Shown here: piece after piece, positions 24,230-36,805 of the stretch
Layout: the number at the start of each line of letters is the position of its first letter
Position numbering within the stretch: the stretch's first letter is position 1
NCBI GenBank assembly: GCA_035048815.1
Contig: JAUCBN010000023.1
Coordinates: forward strand, 3,479,501 to 3,543,500
DNA from: Abelmoschus esculentus
Lineage: Eukaryota > Streptophyta > Magnoliopsida > Malvales > Malvaceae
DNA: 64,000 nt
Reading direction: 5' to 3'
Translations under genes and position numbers: made by a program
Notes under the pieces: generated by a model
The model's input: only the letters and a program-made list of their open reading frames with translations
The model's database searches: none
What the model was told of the DNA's origin: nothing

Positions 24230-27200
24230 TTATATTTCATCGATGAACTCAAGAAGATCGTCAACTTCTTGCCTCAGTGCTGTAAGTTTCTGTTGCTGCA
24301 AAGACACACGGTTCTCAATATCACGCGCCCCTGACTTCTTTTCATAGCCGTCCACCACTGTCGAGTGCTTCACCATCAACTTTTCTTGTAATTCTCTCTC
24401 TTTAGCCACCAGCTCCTCCACCTACACGTAAAAAATGTCACTTACACGAACAGCCCGTAAAGAGCAAACAAAAACAAAAAGTATAAATGTTTGACAGCCA
24501 GAGCAAACAGATTCGTCCTGTCATGCATAGTTAAGTTACAATAAGAACATTGATGCATATCAAGGCTTAAATTTTACCAAAACAAGATGATGCAAAAAAT
24601 TATAATCAATAAACACAAAAGCGAGAAAATCTATGTCAAATTGGTCAAGAAAAGTTGAGCAACAACACTGAATGGTAATAAGACGGGTCAACCTTGGGTA
24701 ATACTTGAGCAGCTGATGGAGAAGATTGCAAGGTGGTCAGCAAGGGCTTCAAATCTTTGGACAGCTCTTTTAACAAACCATCAGCAGCTTTTCGAGCAGC
24801 TTTACAAGCCTGAATGTCCCCGGTCCTATACAGATCACGTAGTGATGCTTCCAGCTTATCATGTATTGCTAAGCATCTACTTACAATATTCTGAACCTGC
24901 TGAATCATTGCCTGAACCTGAAATTACAGATAGCAAAATCTTATACCAATTCAGTTGTACATGGTGATTCAGTGTGAGCAAAATAATTGGCATAATACAT
25001 CCTACCAACCTCTTCCCACTGTTGTTTAGCCAAATAAGAAGCAGAAGACTTGGAGATTGATATGTCTGCACGCATATAAACGATGCAAGCAACAAAGAAG
25101 AAGATAAACCCAGAAATTAACATCAGTGGCTCCCTAAGCATCGATAGTTTGCTGAAACTATAATAGACCTGAAAGATAAACAAACATGAAACGATAACAT
25201 ATAGGATTATGCAAACAATGTCCAACATTCTGTGTTTACTAGAGGCAGTGTGCATGCCATTCAGACTAAAAATTGACAAAGAAAATGTGAATAAACAATA
25301 GTTCGAGTAAACTAGATCAATTTATTTATGCTCATTAAAACTGAGTTTACAGACTCTTTTATAGATTTCTAAGAGTAGGACTTTTAGTTAAATTAGGAGT
25401 CCTAGATGCATTAAACTTCTAACTCTAAACACTTAAGTAGTTGACTCTAAATATAATTGCTTACTAGAATCTAATTAAAACGCATCTTATTCTCTAAAAT
25501 AAACTCTCTAAAAACCAATTATAAATATCGGATAAACTAACAGAAAGAATACCTGAAAATATTGATTGTGCTCCGGCACAACATTAGTCTTTTTAAGCAC
25601 AACTACAGGTCTACCATCAATATCCAAGTGGGAGATCTTGGTCTGCGTACAACCATAAACACATTACATATAAAAGACTGTCGCCTTCAAACTCAAAGCT
25701 CAGCACAAATAAGACCTTTTGTCATACATGTGGTCAAATAAAAACAAAATCTTAACACAGTTAATACCTCTTGCCACTGCTCCACGTGAAATGGAGCTGC
25801 TACAGATATGTCACTAGAACCCTCAGGCAAAACAACCTGTAATCAAAATAACAGATCAAGGTAAGAGGCAGTCAAGAGGACAACTTTCCTATTATTCACC
25901 AAACAGCAATCATATCACACAAACAAATATCTTAGTCCTAAGGTCAGAAGAATACAACAGCATAAGTGCCCATTTAGTACGTGGTAACATGTCTCATTCA
26001 TAATAAGTAAAAGTAATGTTATTATGTCATAATTAAGAATTTAAATAAGTAATTAAATACAAGTTTTAGGCAAGGTTGGGAAGGAGATAAAAACCTTCAC
26101 AATGAGAGTATCAATAACCAGCTCAACCATTGGGCTACTATAAGTGATATTAAGGAATCGCTTCCCCTCCGACTCGTATAAAAAGTCCTGAAGTGGCAGG
26201 CCATATCCAATAGTAAAAGCAGTTCTCCAGCCACCAAACATTGGGTACCTTGGTTCAATCAATAGTTCCGTCTACAAAGACATGGCAATATCAATAAGAA
26301 TAAAATACCAAATGACTAAATATTTCTTATATCCTACTCAGCATTATAACCTTTTTGGAGTCACTCCGGAGATGAGATGTTGATATATTGCCAATTTCAT
26401 CCCTATAATAAACAGAATGTGCTTTTGGAGGCAAATTTGCAACAAGATACCTAAAGGCAGATGCCCCTCGAACATTAGGCCTGGCCTGGAAATCAAGCCT
26501 GTAGTGCCAAGGTAAAAATTTAGAAACAAACTTCCAACATGGCGTGGTGCTCACCATAATCTAGTAAAAGGAAAAAAAAAAGATATGGTGTGTAACCTGG
26601 AAAATTCACCCTTGCTTTGGGCACCACCATGGATAAGCTTGTAATGCTCAGTGACCTGCACATTGCCCCAATGGGAAATTTCTATCTCTCTCACCAATTC
26701 CTGAGCAACAGCAAACGGTTGATTGCTTTCAAAATGAACTGCTATGGGCGAGTAAGAGAACGCAGGGAGATTCTCATAAGGACCATATTTGATTTCCGAA
26801 CCATGAGTCTTTGTATTCTCCAGTTTTGTATATGATTCAATTCTAGAATCAGGCAATTTAACAGTTAGAGACTGAGCCTTGACAGCATAAGGAGATAGAT
26901 AGTATGCACTATCCTGGTATAATACAAGCTGAATATCAGCCTGAGTGATTTGCTCAGGAATGGGTCGCAAGGCATGGGTAAATACAGACAAGACGTCAAA
27001 AGTGAAGCTATTGCCCTCGGCTAATCCCTTGGGCAATGATACTGAATAAAATGTCAAAGCAGGAGGCATGTCTTTTGGGTTGGCAACCTCAACAGGAAGT
27101 GCAACAACAGGGTTTTTGACTTTCCCTTTCCCTTCATGTGGGGTAGCCATCAAATATGCCATGTTTTTGGCTTGTTGCTCAGGAAAAGCCAGCAAAACCT

Positions 27201-27852
27201 CGGACACCGTCTCAGGACCAGCATTCTCCACCTAGAAGACATGTATAAAAGCAGATGTAAAAATGAACACAAAAAGAGATAATAAAGTTGAAAGCGGGGG
27301 AGATCCAATAATTGACCAAGTGGTCAAGGATGCTCATCTTGTCCCATCTTGTAGGATTCAGATCCCGGCATTTGCTTTGGGAATGTAATTATCCCTACTT
27401 AATAAAAAAAATTCAAAGCAGTAGCACTAGCATCTTGAAAGAGAAAAGAAAAATGAGTATTACTGAAGTACCTTTAAAGTTGAAGAGATCCGAACAATGT
27501 AAGATGTCAAATATATCTGCAACAAAATTAGGAACGCCATTAACCTAAAGAATTACAGCTCGCGACGATCAAAGATATGCAACTACAGTAGCAGTTCAGA
27601 TCCACACAAGAAATGCAGTTTCAGATGGATACAATCTCCATAAACAGCATAAGAAGCAGTGAAGCAATAAGAGAAATGAATTAGCAAGGAACACTAGTAA
27701 TAACATTAAAACCCTAGAAAGCTCGAAAAAGATGAAAAGAGAAGGTGAAAACTTACACGTCGATCTACTTTGGAAAGGACCATATCGGAAAGTGCCGGTG
27801 ATGCCAAAATGGCGACGGCAAACACAAATAAATAAAACCTGGAACCCTCCAT
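24230..27852 (-). CDS. OST1: Ribophorin I, oligosaccharyltransferase subunit 1
   Basis: Subunit of the ER oligosaccharyltransferase that transfers the dolichol-linked glycan to Asn-X-Ser/Thr of nascent proteins. Ten minus-strand exons: 27757-27852, 27472-27516, 26597-27231, 26351-26498, 26095-26271, 25768-25836, 25553-25642, 25010-25168, 24693-24917, 24230-24421; 611 codons plus stop, close to the plant family length of about 614. The signal peptide is in exon 1 (FYLFVFAVAILASPALS). The ribophorin I luminal region includes EISHWGNVQVTEHYKLIHGG, ARPNVRGASAFRYLVANLPP, YYRDEIGNISTSHLR and EPRYPMFGGWRTAFTIGYGL. One membrane span (PLMLISGFIFFFVACIVYM) lies near residue 440, followed by a cytosolic helical tail rich in Lys and Glu. 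All phases agree. Intron 7 holds a repeat shared with the DUF2439 gene. Confidence 0.96.
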
Positions 27853-28552
27853 TTTCGTACAAATCCCTACTTTCTGCGATTCACGCGTGATTAACCGACA
27901 ATCTTATTGTATTTGGAAATTGTAATAAGATAGCTGTGGACCGGGTCAGGTATTGTCAACAAAAGTCTCAAACTGGAAACTCAGTGAGTCGAGGTTGAAT
28001 CATGAAGACAGGCCAGTGCAAAGATGGGCTGGGCAAATCCAAAACCCTAACCCGTTTTCGACTGTTGAAATTTGAGATTTAATTCCAGTTGAATATTTCA
28101 ACTTTACAAGATTACTCTTAAATTATGTTATTTTCATCCTTTGATTGTTATTATATTTCATTATTAAATAATTAATGATATTCAAGTTAACAACTCATCA
28201 TGAAAAACAAATTTGTAAAAAAATATATATAATTTTGAAAATGAAGAATGAGTAACTGATTAATAAAAAATGACAATTTTGAAATATTTGACTAAAATTT
28301 AAAGTCATGTGAGAATAAAATAAGATGAAAAACAATCATTTTTTTACCTAAATCATTTCATATTAGGATTTGAGGTTGATGGTAAAATATAAATATTTAA
28401 AATTAAAAGATAAATTTATAAATAAAATATTTTTTAAAAAAATTTAAATGAAAAGTGAAAAAGTGAAAAAAAATCTTGAAAGTGATTACTCCTCTAACCC
28501 TTATTTAGTTTCGTCATTGGTATTAGTTATTTGTAATTAAATGTTTTTTAAA

Positions 28553-28779
28553 GGCTTGATACTTAAATAAGTGCTCAAACTATGATGTAAGTCACTTTTC
28601 GTGCTTAAACTATTCTTAGCTTTAAATAGGTGTCTAAATTTTCAATTATAGTTATTAACAAACGAATTTTTATTAATGGTTAGATTTAAAATTTTAAATA
28701 CTTATTTAGAGCTAGAAATAATTTAGACACTAAAAAGTGATCCACAAATATATATTGAACACCTATTTAAATATTAAGC
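28553..28779. mobile_element. Foldback MITE, about 227 bp
   Basis: GGCTTGATACTTAAATAAGT on the left pairs with the reverse complement of the right end (GCTTAATATTTAAATAGGTG). Inner blocks with gtcacttttcgtgcttaaac and gatcactttttagtgtctaa also pair. Flanks ttttttaaa and ttttctaaa resemble a 9-bp target duplication with one change. Confidence 0.65.
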
Positions 28780-29860
28780 ATTTTCTAAAACAAATACTAC
28801 TATACAATTTAAATATTACTCGATGATTCTTAAGGTCACATCCAAGTATCCTCAAATCATCGACAAAATTGTGTGTAATTGGATTTTAATAAATTATTTA
28901 ATTTAATAATTAAACTTTTAATATTACTATTAAGTTTTTAGTTTTGTTTCAAAGTAATCCAATCATTTAAGAGTTTTGTACTCCAACTTTCATAGCTGGG
29001 TGAGACTGTTGTTATTTTCACCTATTGCAATGGTTTAAAACCATGAGACAAGACTGAATTCATGTGAAGGGATAGAAGTATAGAACTTTCCTAAGCTCTG
29101 GCCATCGTAAAATCTTTTTTGACCAAGTTCAATGACAAGCAATATCGTTTATAGACAACAAGCCTGAGTATAACAAGGTTATGAAGCTTGATTCGATGTT
29201 GTTGAATATTCCGAACACGAGAAAGAGACGAAAACAGAAACGGTTGATGTTTGTGGACATCAACATTCAGACAAAAGAAAAAGAGTTGTAGTCATGAGAT
29301 TCCATACTAAATTGCAGTCTGACGACACAGTAGTTTCCTAAAAGTGTTGCTATCATTATTAATCTAAATTTAGGGAACTAATTTTCTATAAAAAAGAAGT
29401 CACTGGTAGAAATGATTAATAATAACATGCACTAAAGAAGCAATATTAATATGATCGATTCAATAAGATGTACCTACGAAACAGGATTTTGGTACTAGAA
29501 GCTCTCAGCAATGTAAACTTCAACCCCTACTTCATTAAGCTCTCAAGTAAGTTCATAAGTTCAGTGGACCATAAACCAGACTTGGGCATATGTTCAAATG
29601 CCATGGAAAGAAAGACACAACAATGCTCTCAGGGCTCAGGGCTTGTCTTCACTACCTGCAGCTGTGAGAGTAGAGACGGACACTTATTGTGATTATTAAT
29701 ATAGTATCTCTTCTCAGTAACAAATAAAATATTTTCCATCCAGAAAACAAGAAATCAGGGGAAACTCAAAATCAGTTTCTCACAAAAAGAAATAAAAGAA
29801 AATGTTTGATCTAAAGTTGAGGGTAATTAAGAAAAACAAGAGAACGAGTAAGGTGGTTGC
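28780..29860. other. Spacer and probable 3' UTR of PFP alpha
   Basis: No separate gene recognised. 29460-29860 is less AT-rich and lies directly downstream of the PFP stop codon, so at least its right part is probably 3' untranslated sequence. Confidence 0.4.
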
Positions 29861-29861
29861 A

Positions 29862-32800
29862 TCACAGGGTTTGTGCGCCAGATGAAGATGAAGAAATCAC
29901 AGAGAGAACCTCCGTCACAGATGCCATTACACTTAAAGCTGCTTTCAGAACTTCCTGAGAACACCCGGGCTTCACAATGGCACAGACCTGAAAATTACAT
30001 CATGGATACATGGTGACCGGGGATTAGAAAGTTACCATAACAATTGCAGTTGAATGGAAGCAAATACAAAACCAGAACCAAAATTTGCGGGGGGGAAAGC
30101 AACAGAGAGGTTTGTACTTTGTCAAGATATTCCTGTAGTTTCTTGATGCGGCCCATGTAATCCTGGTCTTCAACGCATAGTGTTACCGCTTTAGCATCAG
30201 CACCAGGACCATCAAACTGAAGGGGTCCAGGATTTCTGTAGATATCATCCAGCAAAAACCTTGTTGCATTTTGTCTCAGCAACCTACAATTACAGGCTTA
30301 CACATTAGAATGAGTGCTCATAAATCTAGAATCAACCCTGCCTCACTTAAAATAACACTTACTCATATGCTTTGCCTTTCAAATCCACAGTAGCTGGATG
30401 AATAGCAGGTTTTCCAATGGCCAAAGAATTGGGATTTTGGGACCAGCGCTTTACAGTCATCATTGCCTAAGATATAGCAAATGCTATCAAAATCAAAGTC
30501 TTATAGAACGAAAGCAATGAAAGAAAATGGCCGGGAGAAGAAAAAAAATTAAAAAGGTGTAGATCAAAGGAAGGGTTCTCCCAAAAAGCGAAATTAAATG
30601 ATGGTTAGAAGTTGTCAATCCATATTATGCATTATACTGAACAAAATAAAAACTCAACTGCAATAGGTGCAGCACCACAGCGCCACTTGTTCACTGGATT
30701 CTTTAGGTTAGTTATAGTTGCCATGTAACCATTTAAACCAGCTGCAAGTATATGATAACAGACATGTCCAAGAACCTGTGACAATGCATCATTATTAATA
30801 AAGGGAGAATATTAAAACAAGGCAAAGGAACATAACCACACTTTATTGATAGCTTACGTAGGCGTAGTCACAGTCAAACTTTGATGGTAAGGATCCACGA
30901 GCCTGATAGCCAAAGAAGTGGCAGATGGCATTAAATTTTTTACCCTTGTAAGTACCTGCTTTCTGCCCACAACGACAGAGAAACGAGTAAAGAATCGTAG
31001 TCTGAAACCCACTAAGGTTACCAATTAAGTAGACATGATTCAACCGGATACTGCTACATCATGCCCATAAAAGTTGAGATAAATGCAGAACTTGTTATAT
31101 GAGAAGTGTTCTCTGGGGAATAAGTGATTCTAAAAGTTTAGTTCAGTTTCAATAAGAAAGTATCAAAGGGGTAGATACCAAAAGGAGAATATTGCCCTAC
31201 CAGGCGTTTATTTATTTCATTCTCTACGAGATGCGCCAGTAGTTTTTCTGTCTCAATCTGGAAGAGAAGGCATAATAGATATTAGAAAGATTTAATGGAG
31301 TATTCTCTTAATAAGAGAGTAATTATATCTAAAGCAAGTTACCTGTGACAACTGTGCAGAATCATCTGATTCTGGATGGAGGAGAAGCTGTGACATTGAA
31401 CATGACACTCATTAAGCTCATTAATTGGTCCACCATGTGCACACATCTTCAATCATTAAGAATTATAGGAAATTAGAACCTGTACCTGTTTCCTTATAAA
31501 AAGTGGCAAAAATTCAAACAAAGCAGACGCCCAAGGAGACAGTTGGGAAGAAATTTTATCAGCAGGTACATTTTGCCTGAGCAAACTGTGAATTTCCTGA
31601 AGTAAATCTCATCAACACACTGGTTAATGTCACAACGAAGCTTCAAATGAAAAAACTCTTACTTGAGGGCAGGAGGTATGTGAAGCGAATTAGAGATTAG
31701 TCACTATTTAACATTAGTTACCTTCAACAGTGCATACACTTCAGGAATACTCTCAATAAGCCCTTCAGGCAGAAGGATAACCCCATGGTTCTTGTCTGGT
31801 CCAAACACACAAAGACAGGAAACAGTAATGACAACTAAGCTCTTTCTAACATGAAATAAAGCGACTCAGAATATCTTACCTTGCTCAGCCCTGGCTTGAA
31901 CTGCATCACAAAGTTGCTTTGTTATGTCAAAAAGGGTAAGCTTTGATGCAGCCACCTCTTCACCCAGAATTACCTGTTAAAATATATCAAATGTTAAGTG
32001 AAAAATGGACATCTTCTGTAGCATAAGTAACTATTAAGTATAATTAGCAAGCAAAAACTTACCATATTTGGATGAGATTGGAGGGTGCATTCCAGGGCAA
32101 CATGTGATGCCTTCCTTCCCATAAGACGGATAAAATAATAATACTAAAAAGGAAAATCAGTTCGGGTAAGAAAGTAGAAAGCTATAATCACACTTGTCTA
32201 CTGCTTTTACCGGCATCTTCCATAACTTCAATAATCACCGTGCCAACTGAGATTGATGTGACCACTAACCAAGGTGATGATATCTTAGGAATTATGATGT
32301 TAAAAAAAACTTGCAGAGAGAGCATCAGTACAGACGTTACTGATAAGTTGGGAATTGACCTGCATGCAAATGTAAAGAGAATTGCACATAAAATTTAAAA
32401 ACTTGCAAGTACAAATATAATACTTAAAAATTAGGTCATCCCTTTGATATATTATGTTTTACTTTCTGCAAGTTCTCTTTTAAATTGTTTTTGTTTGAGC
32501 ATGAGAACAAATCTATCAGCAAGTTAATAATTACTGAACCTGCTGGGAGTCTGTTCTAGTGAATTTCTTTTTAACTACTACTACTACTACTACTACTACA
32601 ATGTAACAGGAACACCAACCACCTGAAATGTTTATGATCGATACCTTGCATATTGTATCAAAACCAACATTAGTTTCAACAAATTGATTCTTCAGATCTC
32701 CATTCAGTGTAACAGGAACACCAACCACCTGAAAACATGAGACATGTTTCAATATATTGTGGGGAAAATGACATCCAATTGAAATGGAGATAGAAGCACC

Positions 32801-34349
32801 AAAAATGTTGTTACAGTGTAGAGATCTTGTCGTGGATGTTACCTTTGTTGGACATTTGGCTTCAGCAAATGTTTCAGCAAGTTGAGCAGCATCTGTATTA
32901 GATGTCACACCTACAAGCCAAACAAAACGCTTAGTAATTTCTACTTTTCATAATGTGACGCAAACCTTAACAATTAATTCACCTCCAACAATTACAAGGC
33001 CATCTAACTTCAAATCATTGCAGGCAGCTAGCGCAGCCTGAACTTGTTCAGTTGTTTTAATTTGATCTTGAGTTCGTCCCAGCAGATCATAACCACCTTC
33101 TCAAGCAAAAACATATCGAAGCATGTTAGATTATAGAATCACAAGAAAGCAAAAGTGTTTCTTTACATAAGATTGCCTCATGAGAGAAACTACCTTGATT
33201 TTTGTAGGTCGTAAGAATATCATCAGTGATCTCTAGAGTTTTTTGAGCAAATAAACCTTGAGTACCACCTATTAGCAGGAGTAGTAAAAGAATAACTGTC
33301 ACGTAGAGAATAGCAAGCAAAAACACAAAATTGTATTGCAACGGAATGCTAATAAAATAAAAATAAACGAGGCAAAACACGTGTTCAACATGTGTGTATC
33401 TATTTATGTACAAGTACATCGACTGTATGCATCATCTGAACTGAGTGCAGCTTACCCAAAAAGCCCAGTAAAGTGCTATTCGGGTTGTGGATTTTGAGAG
33501 CTTTATGGAGGCCCCATATGACATTATGCCCACCAGGGGATTGTCTCCCACAAAAGACGAGTCCTACCCTGTTATGCGAGAATAACAGGTAATTAGACAA
33601 ATAAAAAGATATCTGTATGCATAAACTCATTCATGCAGCAGCATACAACCATGGATCAATGCCAACAATTCCACGTAAAGGTAAAAGGATGAAGGATGCA
33701 ACAAGTAGAAGCAACCATTGTCCTAGAAATGATCCTAGAAAGGAAAAGAAATCATGAAGTGTGATAAAACAAGCACCTAATAGCCGGATGCTCAGTTATA
33801 ATCTGAGCATCAGGCACTTTAGCAGTCGGCCTAAAGAAGTGAGCCAATGGCTTGCCAAAAGTGTGCGGAAAAGCACGTGCAATGGTATGAGCATCAGTTG
33901 GATCCAGAGATGTTGTCGTATCGCCAAACTCAACCCTAACAGTGGTTCCCTGAAGCACGAAACGAGTCGTTAGTAACAAAAACGATGAAGCGATTCAAAT
34001 AACCGTCTCGTGCAAGTCCACAGTGGCCAAACAGCCGGTCAAATCTAATCATTACACATGTAGAACAGCAGAAGCAAAAGATTAGAAACAAAAAACAAAC
34101 AAATTAGACGCTTGACATGAATCGCATATATTTTGAGCCAGAACCGGATAGATCTAACAAAAGCCAAAAAGGAAACAATAAAAAAAAGCAAAAAGAGAAT
34201 AAAAAATCCACGATTAGAAATAACAAAGCACGAGATGCAGAAAGTGAAAAGTGATATACCTCAAGGCAAGGAGGTAGCTGTGGCTGATATAGAGATCTGA
34301 GTTTCTGCAGATCGGAAAGTTCTCTCGGAATGCCGTAATCTGAGTCCAT
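29862..34349 (-). CDS. PFPA-like: Pyrophosphate:fructose-6-phosphate 1-phosphotransferase, alpha (regulatory) subunit; exon 8 end damaged
   Basis: PFP interconverts fructose-6-P and fructose-1,6-bisphosphate with pyrophosphate in the cytosol; alpha is the regulatory subunit activated by fructose-2,6-bisphosphate. Nineteen minus-strand exons: 34260-34349, 33777-33949, 33456-33568, 33194-33268, 32983-33096, 32843-32910, 32645-32728, 32312-32359, 32063-32143, 31880-31973, 31722-31795, 31486-31596, 31343-31387, 31201-31257, 30858-30962, 30659-30775, 30363-30466, 30118-30283, 29862-29987. Motifs: [87 protein letters not shown] and [15 protein letters not shown], all alpha-type. Every junction is in phase except exon 8/9: the family has LSAEK before YYYFIRLMG, but here the last bases are GCAAGtttttttt. 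The only GT there shifts the frame and meets a TGA in exon 10 (31960-31962, codon 287). Exons listed assume an in-frame join without Glu-Lys. Either a defective allele, an unusual splice or a sequence error. Confidence 0.9.
32602..32734. repeat. 27-bp duplication of the exon 7 acceptor region, with adjacent (CTA)n
   Basis: The 27 bases at 32708-32734 (acceptor plus first 21 bases of PFP exon 7) occur again exactly at 32602-32628, inside intron 7 just past the exon 7 donor. A CTA trinucleotide run fills 32577-32599 beside it. Confidence 0.9.
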
Positions 34350-34508
34350 CTGTTTGTTGTTGTTTTAACTCTAGATTTGGTAGAACAGTGACTGAAGTTA
34401 TTTTTTGTTTCTTGATCTCTGTTTGGTAAGGTGCAGAAAGGGGAAGCGATTGATGGATGGTTGCTGCGGCGGAGTGTGTAGCTGTGCCTGTGGGAAGTGA
34501 GGAATGGG

Positions 34509-34518
34509 ATATATATAC
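34509..34518 (-). promoter_or_regulatory. Possible TATA box of PFP alpha
   Basis: The minus strand reads gtatatatat about 160 bp upstream of the start codon at 34349, in a window otherwise not AT-rich. Confidence 0.4.
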
Positions 34519-34639
34519 AAAGCGACAATCCAGACTGCAGTTGGGGGCGATACAAACAAACTTCCTTCTTGTTTGGGCATTTCAACCGGGGTATAATAAG
34601 CCGAGCGGAGTCGAGTCCGAGTCGAGCCTGATTAGATTC

Positions 34640-35649
34640 GTTTTGGCTAGAGTAAACTCGTTAGGTTAAGTTCGACTCGATTCAACATAAATAATTATAT
34701 TATATTTTTCTATAAAAAGATAAGATCTCGTTAAAAATTCCTTTTATAACCAATAACGAAATAAAATTCAATATTAAAAAAAAATACTTAATTTTTATTA
34801 ATTAATTTAATAATATAACGTTTATGGTGTTCAGCAATTTTCGACGTTGATAAGCTAATTTTCTAATAATATAATTAATAATTAATGTCATGTTTAAATT
34901 TTTAAAAATAATTAACTTCTTTAAGTAATTTAATACAATTTCAATTAGAAAACTCTAAATAATATCTGTTAGGACTAGTCTCTTTAAACATGTTATTTTA
35001 GAATAAATCCCTAGAAATTAATAAAATATATATAATGTTTTTTTTAAAATATTTTTCTTGCGTGTCAAAAAATAGGTATTTTTTTCAAGTGGGATTAATC
35101 TCAGTTTTTCTTTAACGGTTTGGGAATATTCGAAATTCTCATCCAAGATTACATTTTTAAATTTTAAATATTAATATCTTAATCTTTAGAGTTTTATAAA
35201 TTTTTACATTAATTTTACACACACTAATCTGAACTACAAGAAAAAATGCTAATAATCAAATAAATATTATTTTATATATTATGAAATATTAATCATTCTC
35301 TACATGTAATTTTATCCCGGCTGAACCTTTAAAATTTTATAATTTCTAATTTATTTTAAATTTTTAGTTATGTAATCTTTAATTTATTTTAAATTTTTGG
35401 TTCATTTAATATAAAAAAAAAATCAATGACAACTATATTATCAAAGTCAACGATAGAGATTGCCATCCCCAACGGAACACCCGGGTCTAGAAGATGTCTG
35501 CCGAATATGTTAAGGGAGTTTATTATTGAGTATCCGATTTTTTTGAGTAGTAATTTTTTTGTCTATGTCTCAATTCATTTATATTTAATATTTGTTATTG
35601 TGGATTCGTAAAATTCGGATATTTGACTAATAGGGTAATAGATACCCAA

Positions 35650-35684
<35 letters not shown>

Positions 35685-36010
35685 TTTTTATTTTAAAATT
35701 AAAAAATCACATATTAAACTAATAAATTTTAAAATTTTATAACGTATGTCCAAACATAAAAAATTATAATTTAAAAAATTAATTTTAAAATATTTAAATA
35801 TATATAATTTATTAAAGTTTATCACAACAATGATATTAAAAATATTAGTATTTTTTTCTTTAGTTATTAATAAATTAATATATATTTAAAATTTTTAAAA
35901 ATTAAAAATATATAATATAAATATAAATTAATTAAAATATTTAAATTTCATTTTATGTACAATAAAAATAAAATTTTAAACTAAAAAACTATATAAATTA
36001 AAATTAGTCG
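34640..36010. other. Intergenic TE-rich spacer with (TA)n at 35653-35681
   Basis: No gene seen. 34600-34690 holds ctcg/gagtcgag words of the family in the RLCK intron. About 35450-36010 looks like a degenerate element (ggatatttgactaatagggt; gtcgggtcaggtag) that was later split by the insertion at 36020. Confidence 0.5.
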
Positions 36011-36019
36011 GGTCAGGTA

Positions 36020-36550
36020 GAGGTGTTCGTTGTCGGATATTGGATCCGATTTTTCGTATATTTGGGTTTTCGGATCGATGATATAGTGATCCTCTAATCC
36101 AGAAAAAGCGGATATTCACATATTCGGATATCTGATTATCTAAAAATATAATTTAATTAAACTATTTTTTTGAATTTGAATGTTGTATTTATGAAAATTT
36201 TAAAATTTCGAATATAATAAACAACTAATTATTAAATATAACAAGATTCACATTTATAAAAGTTTTAATTTTGTAAATTTTGAATATAACAAACACTAAA
36301 TTGTCGAATATAACAAGATTAATATTAATAAAAATTAAATTTTTAGATTTTCGGATAATCTGAAACTTGAAATATTGTTATCCGTATTTGATTCGAAAAA
36401 CTTAAAATCAGATTTGATATCCAATCCAAAAAAATAATCGGATCGAATATCTAGTCCAAAAATAATAACCGGATTGGATATCCTAATTTTTAGATCAGAT
36501 CAATAGATAATCGGATCAGATTGACCAAATCAGATATTTTTAAACACCTT
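36020..36550. mobile_element. MITE-like element, about 530 bp, nested in an older repeat
   Basis: Left GAGGTGTTCGTTGTCGGATA and the reverse complement of the right end (AAGGTGTTTAAAAATATCTG) form imperfect inverted repeats, with further ggatccgatt / gatcagatt words inside. It interrupts a run that would otherwise read gggtcaggta...gggcgaggtaacccg, so it is probably a nested insertion. Confidence 0.5.
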
Positions 36551-36805
36551 AGGGCGAGGTAACCCGATAACTAAAAAAACTGACCCAATGCTGACCCTGA
36601 TACAATGTATACCCTAAATATAACAACCAACTCCATTTCCGCTTGCTGCTATCTATTTTTCTAAACATTTTTGGAATACCCGAGCTCCAGCCATGGAGCT
36701 TTTCCAACAGGATCTGAAAAGAGAGAATCAGTATGCTGACCTTATACAAAGGAAGCATCTGTTGTATAGATCCAAAAGTTTAGACCGAGAGATATCTAAC
36801 TCGAT

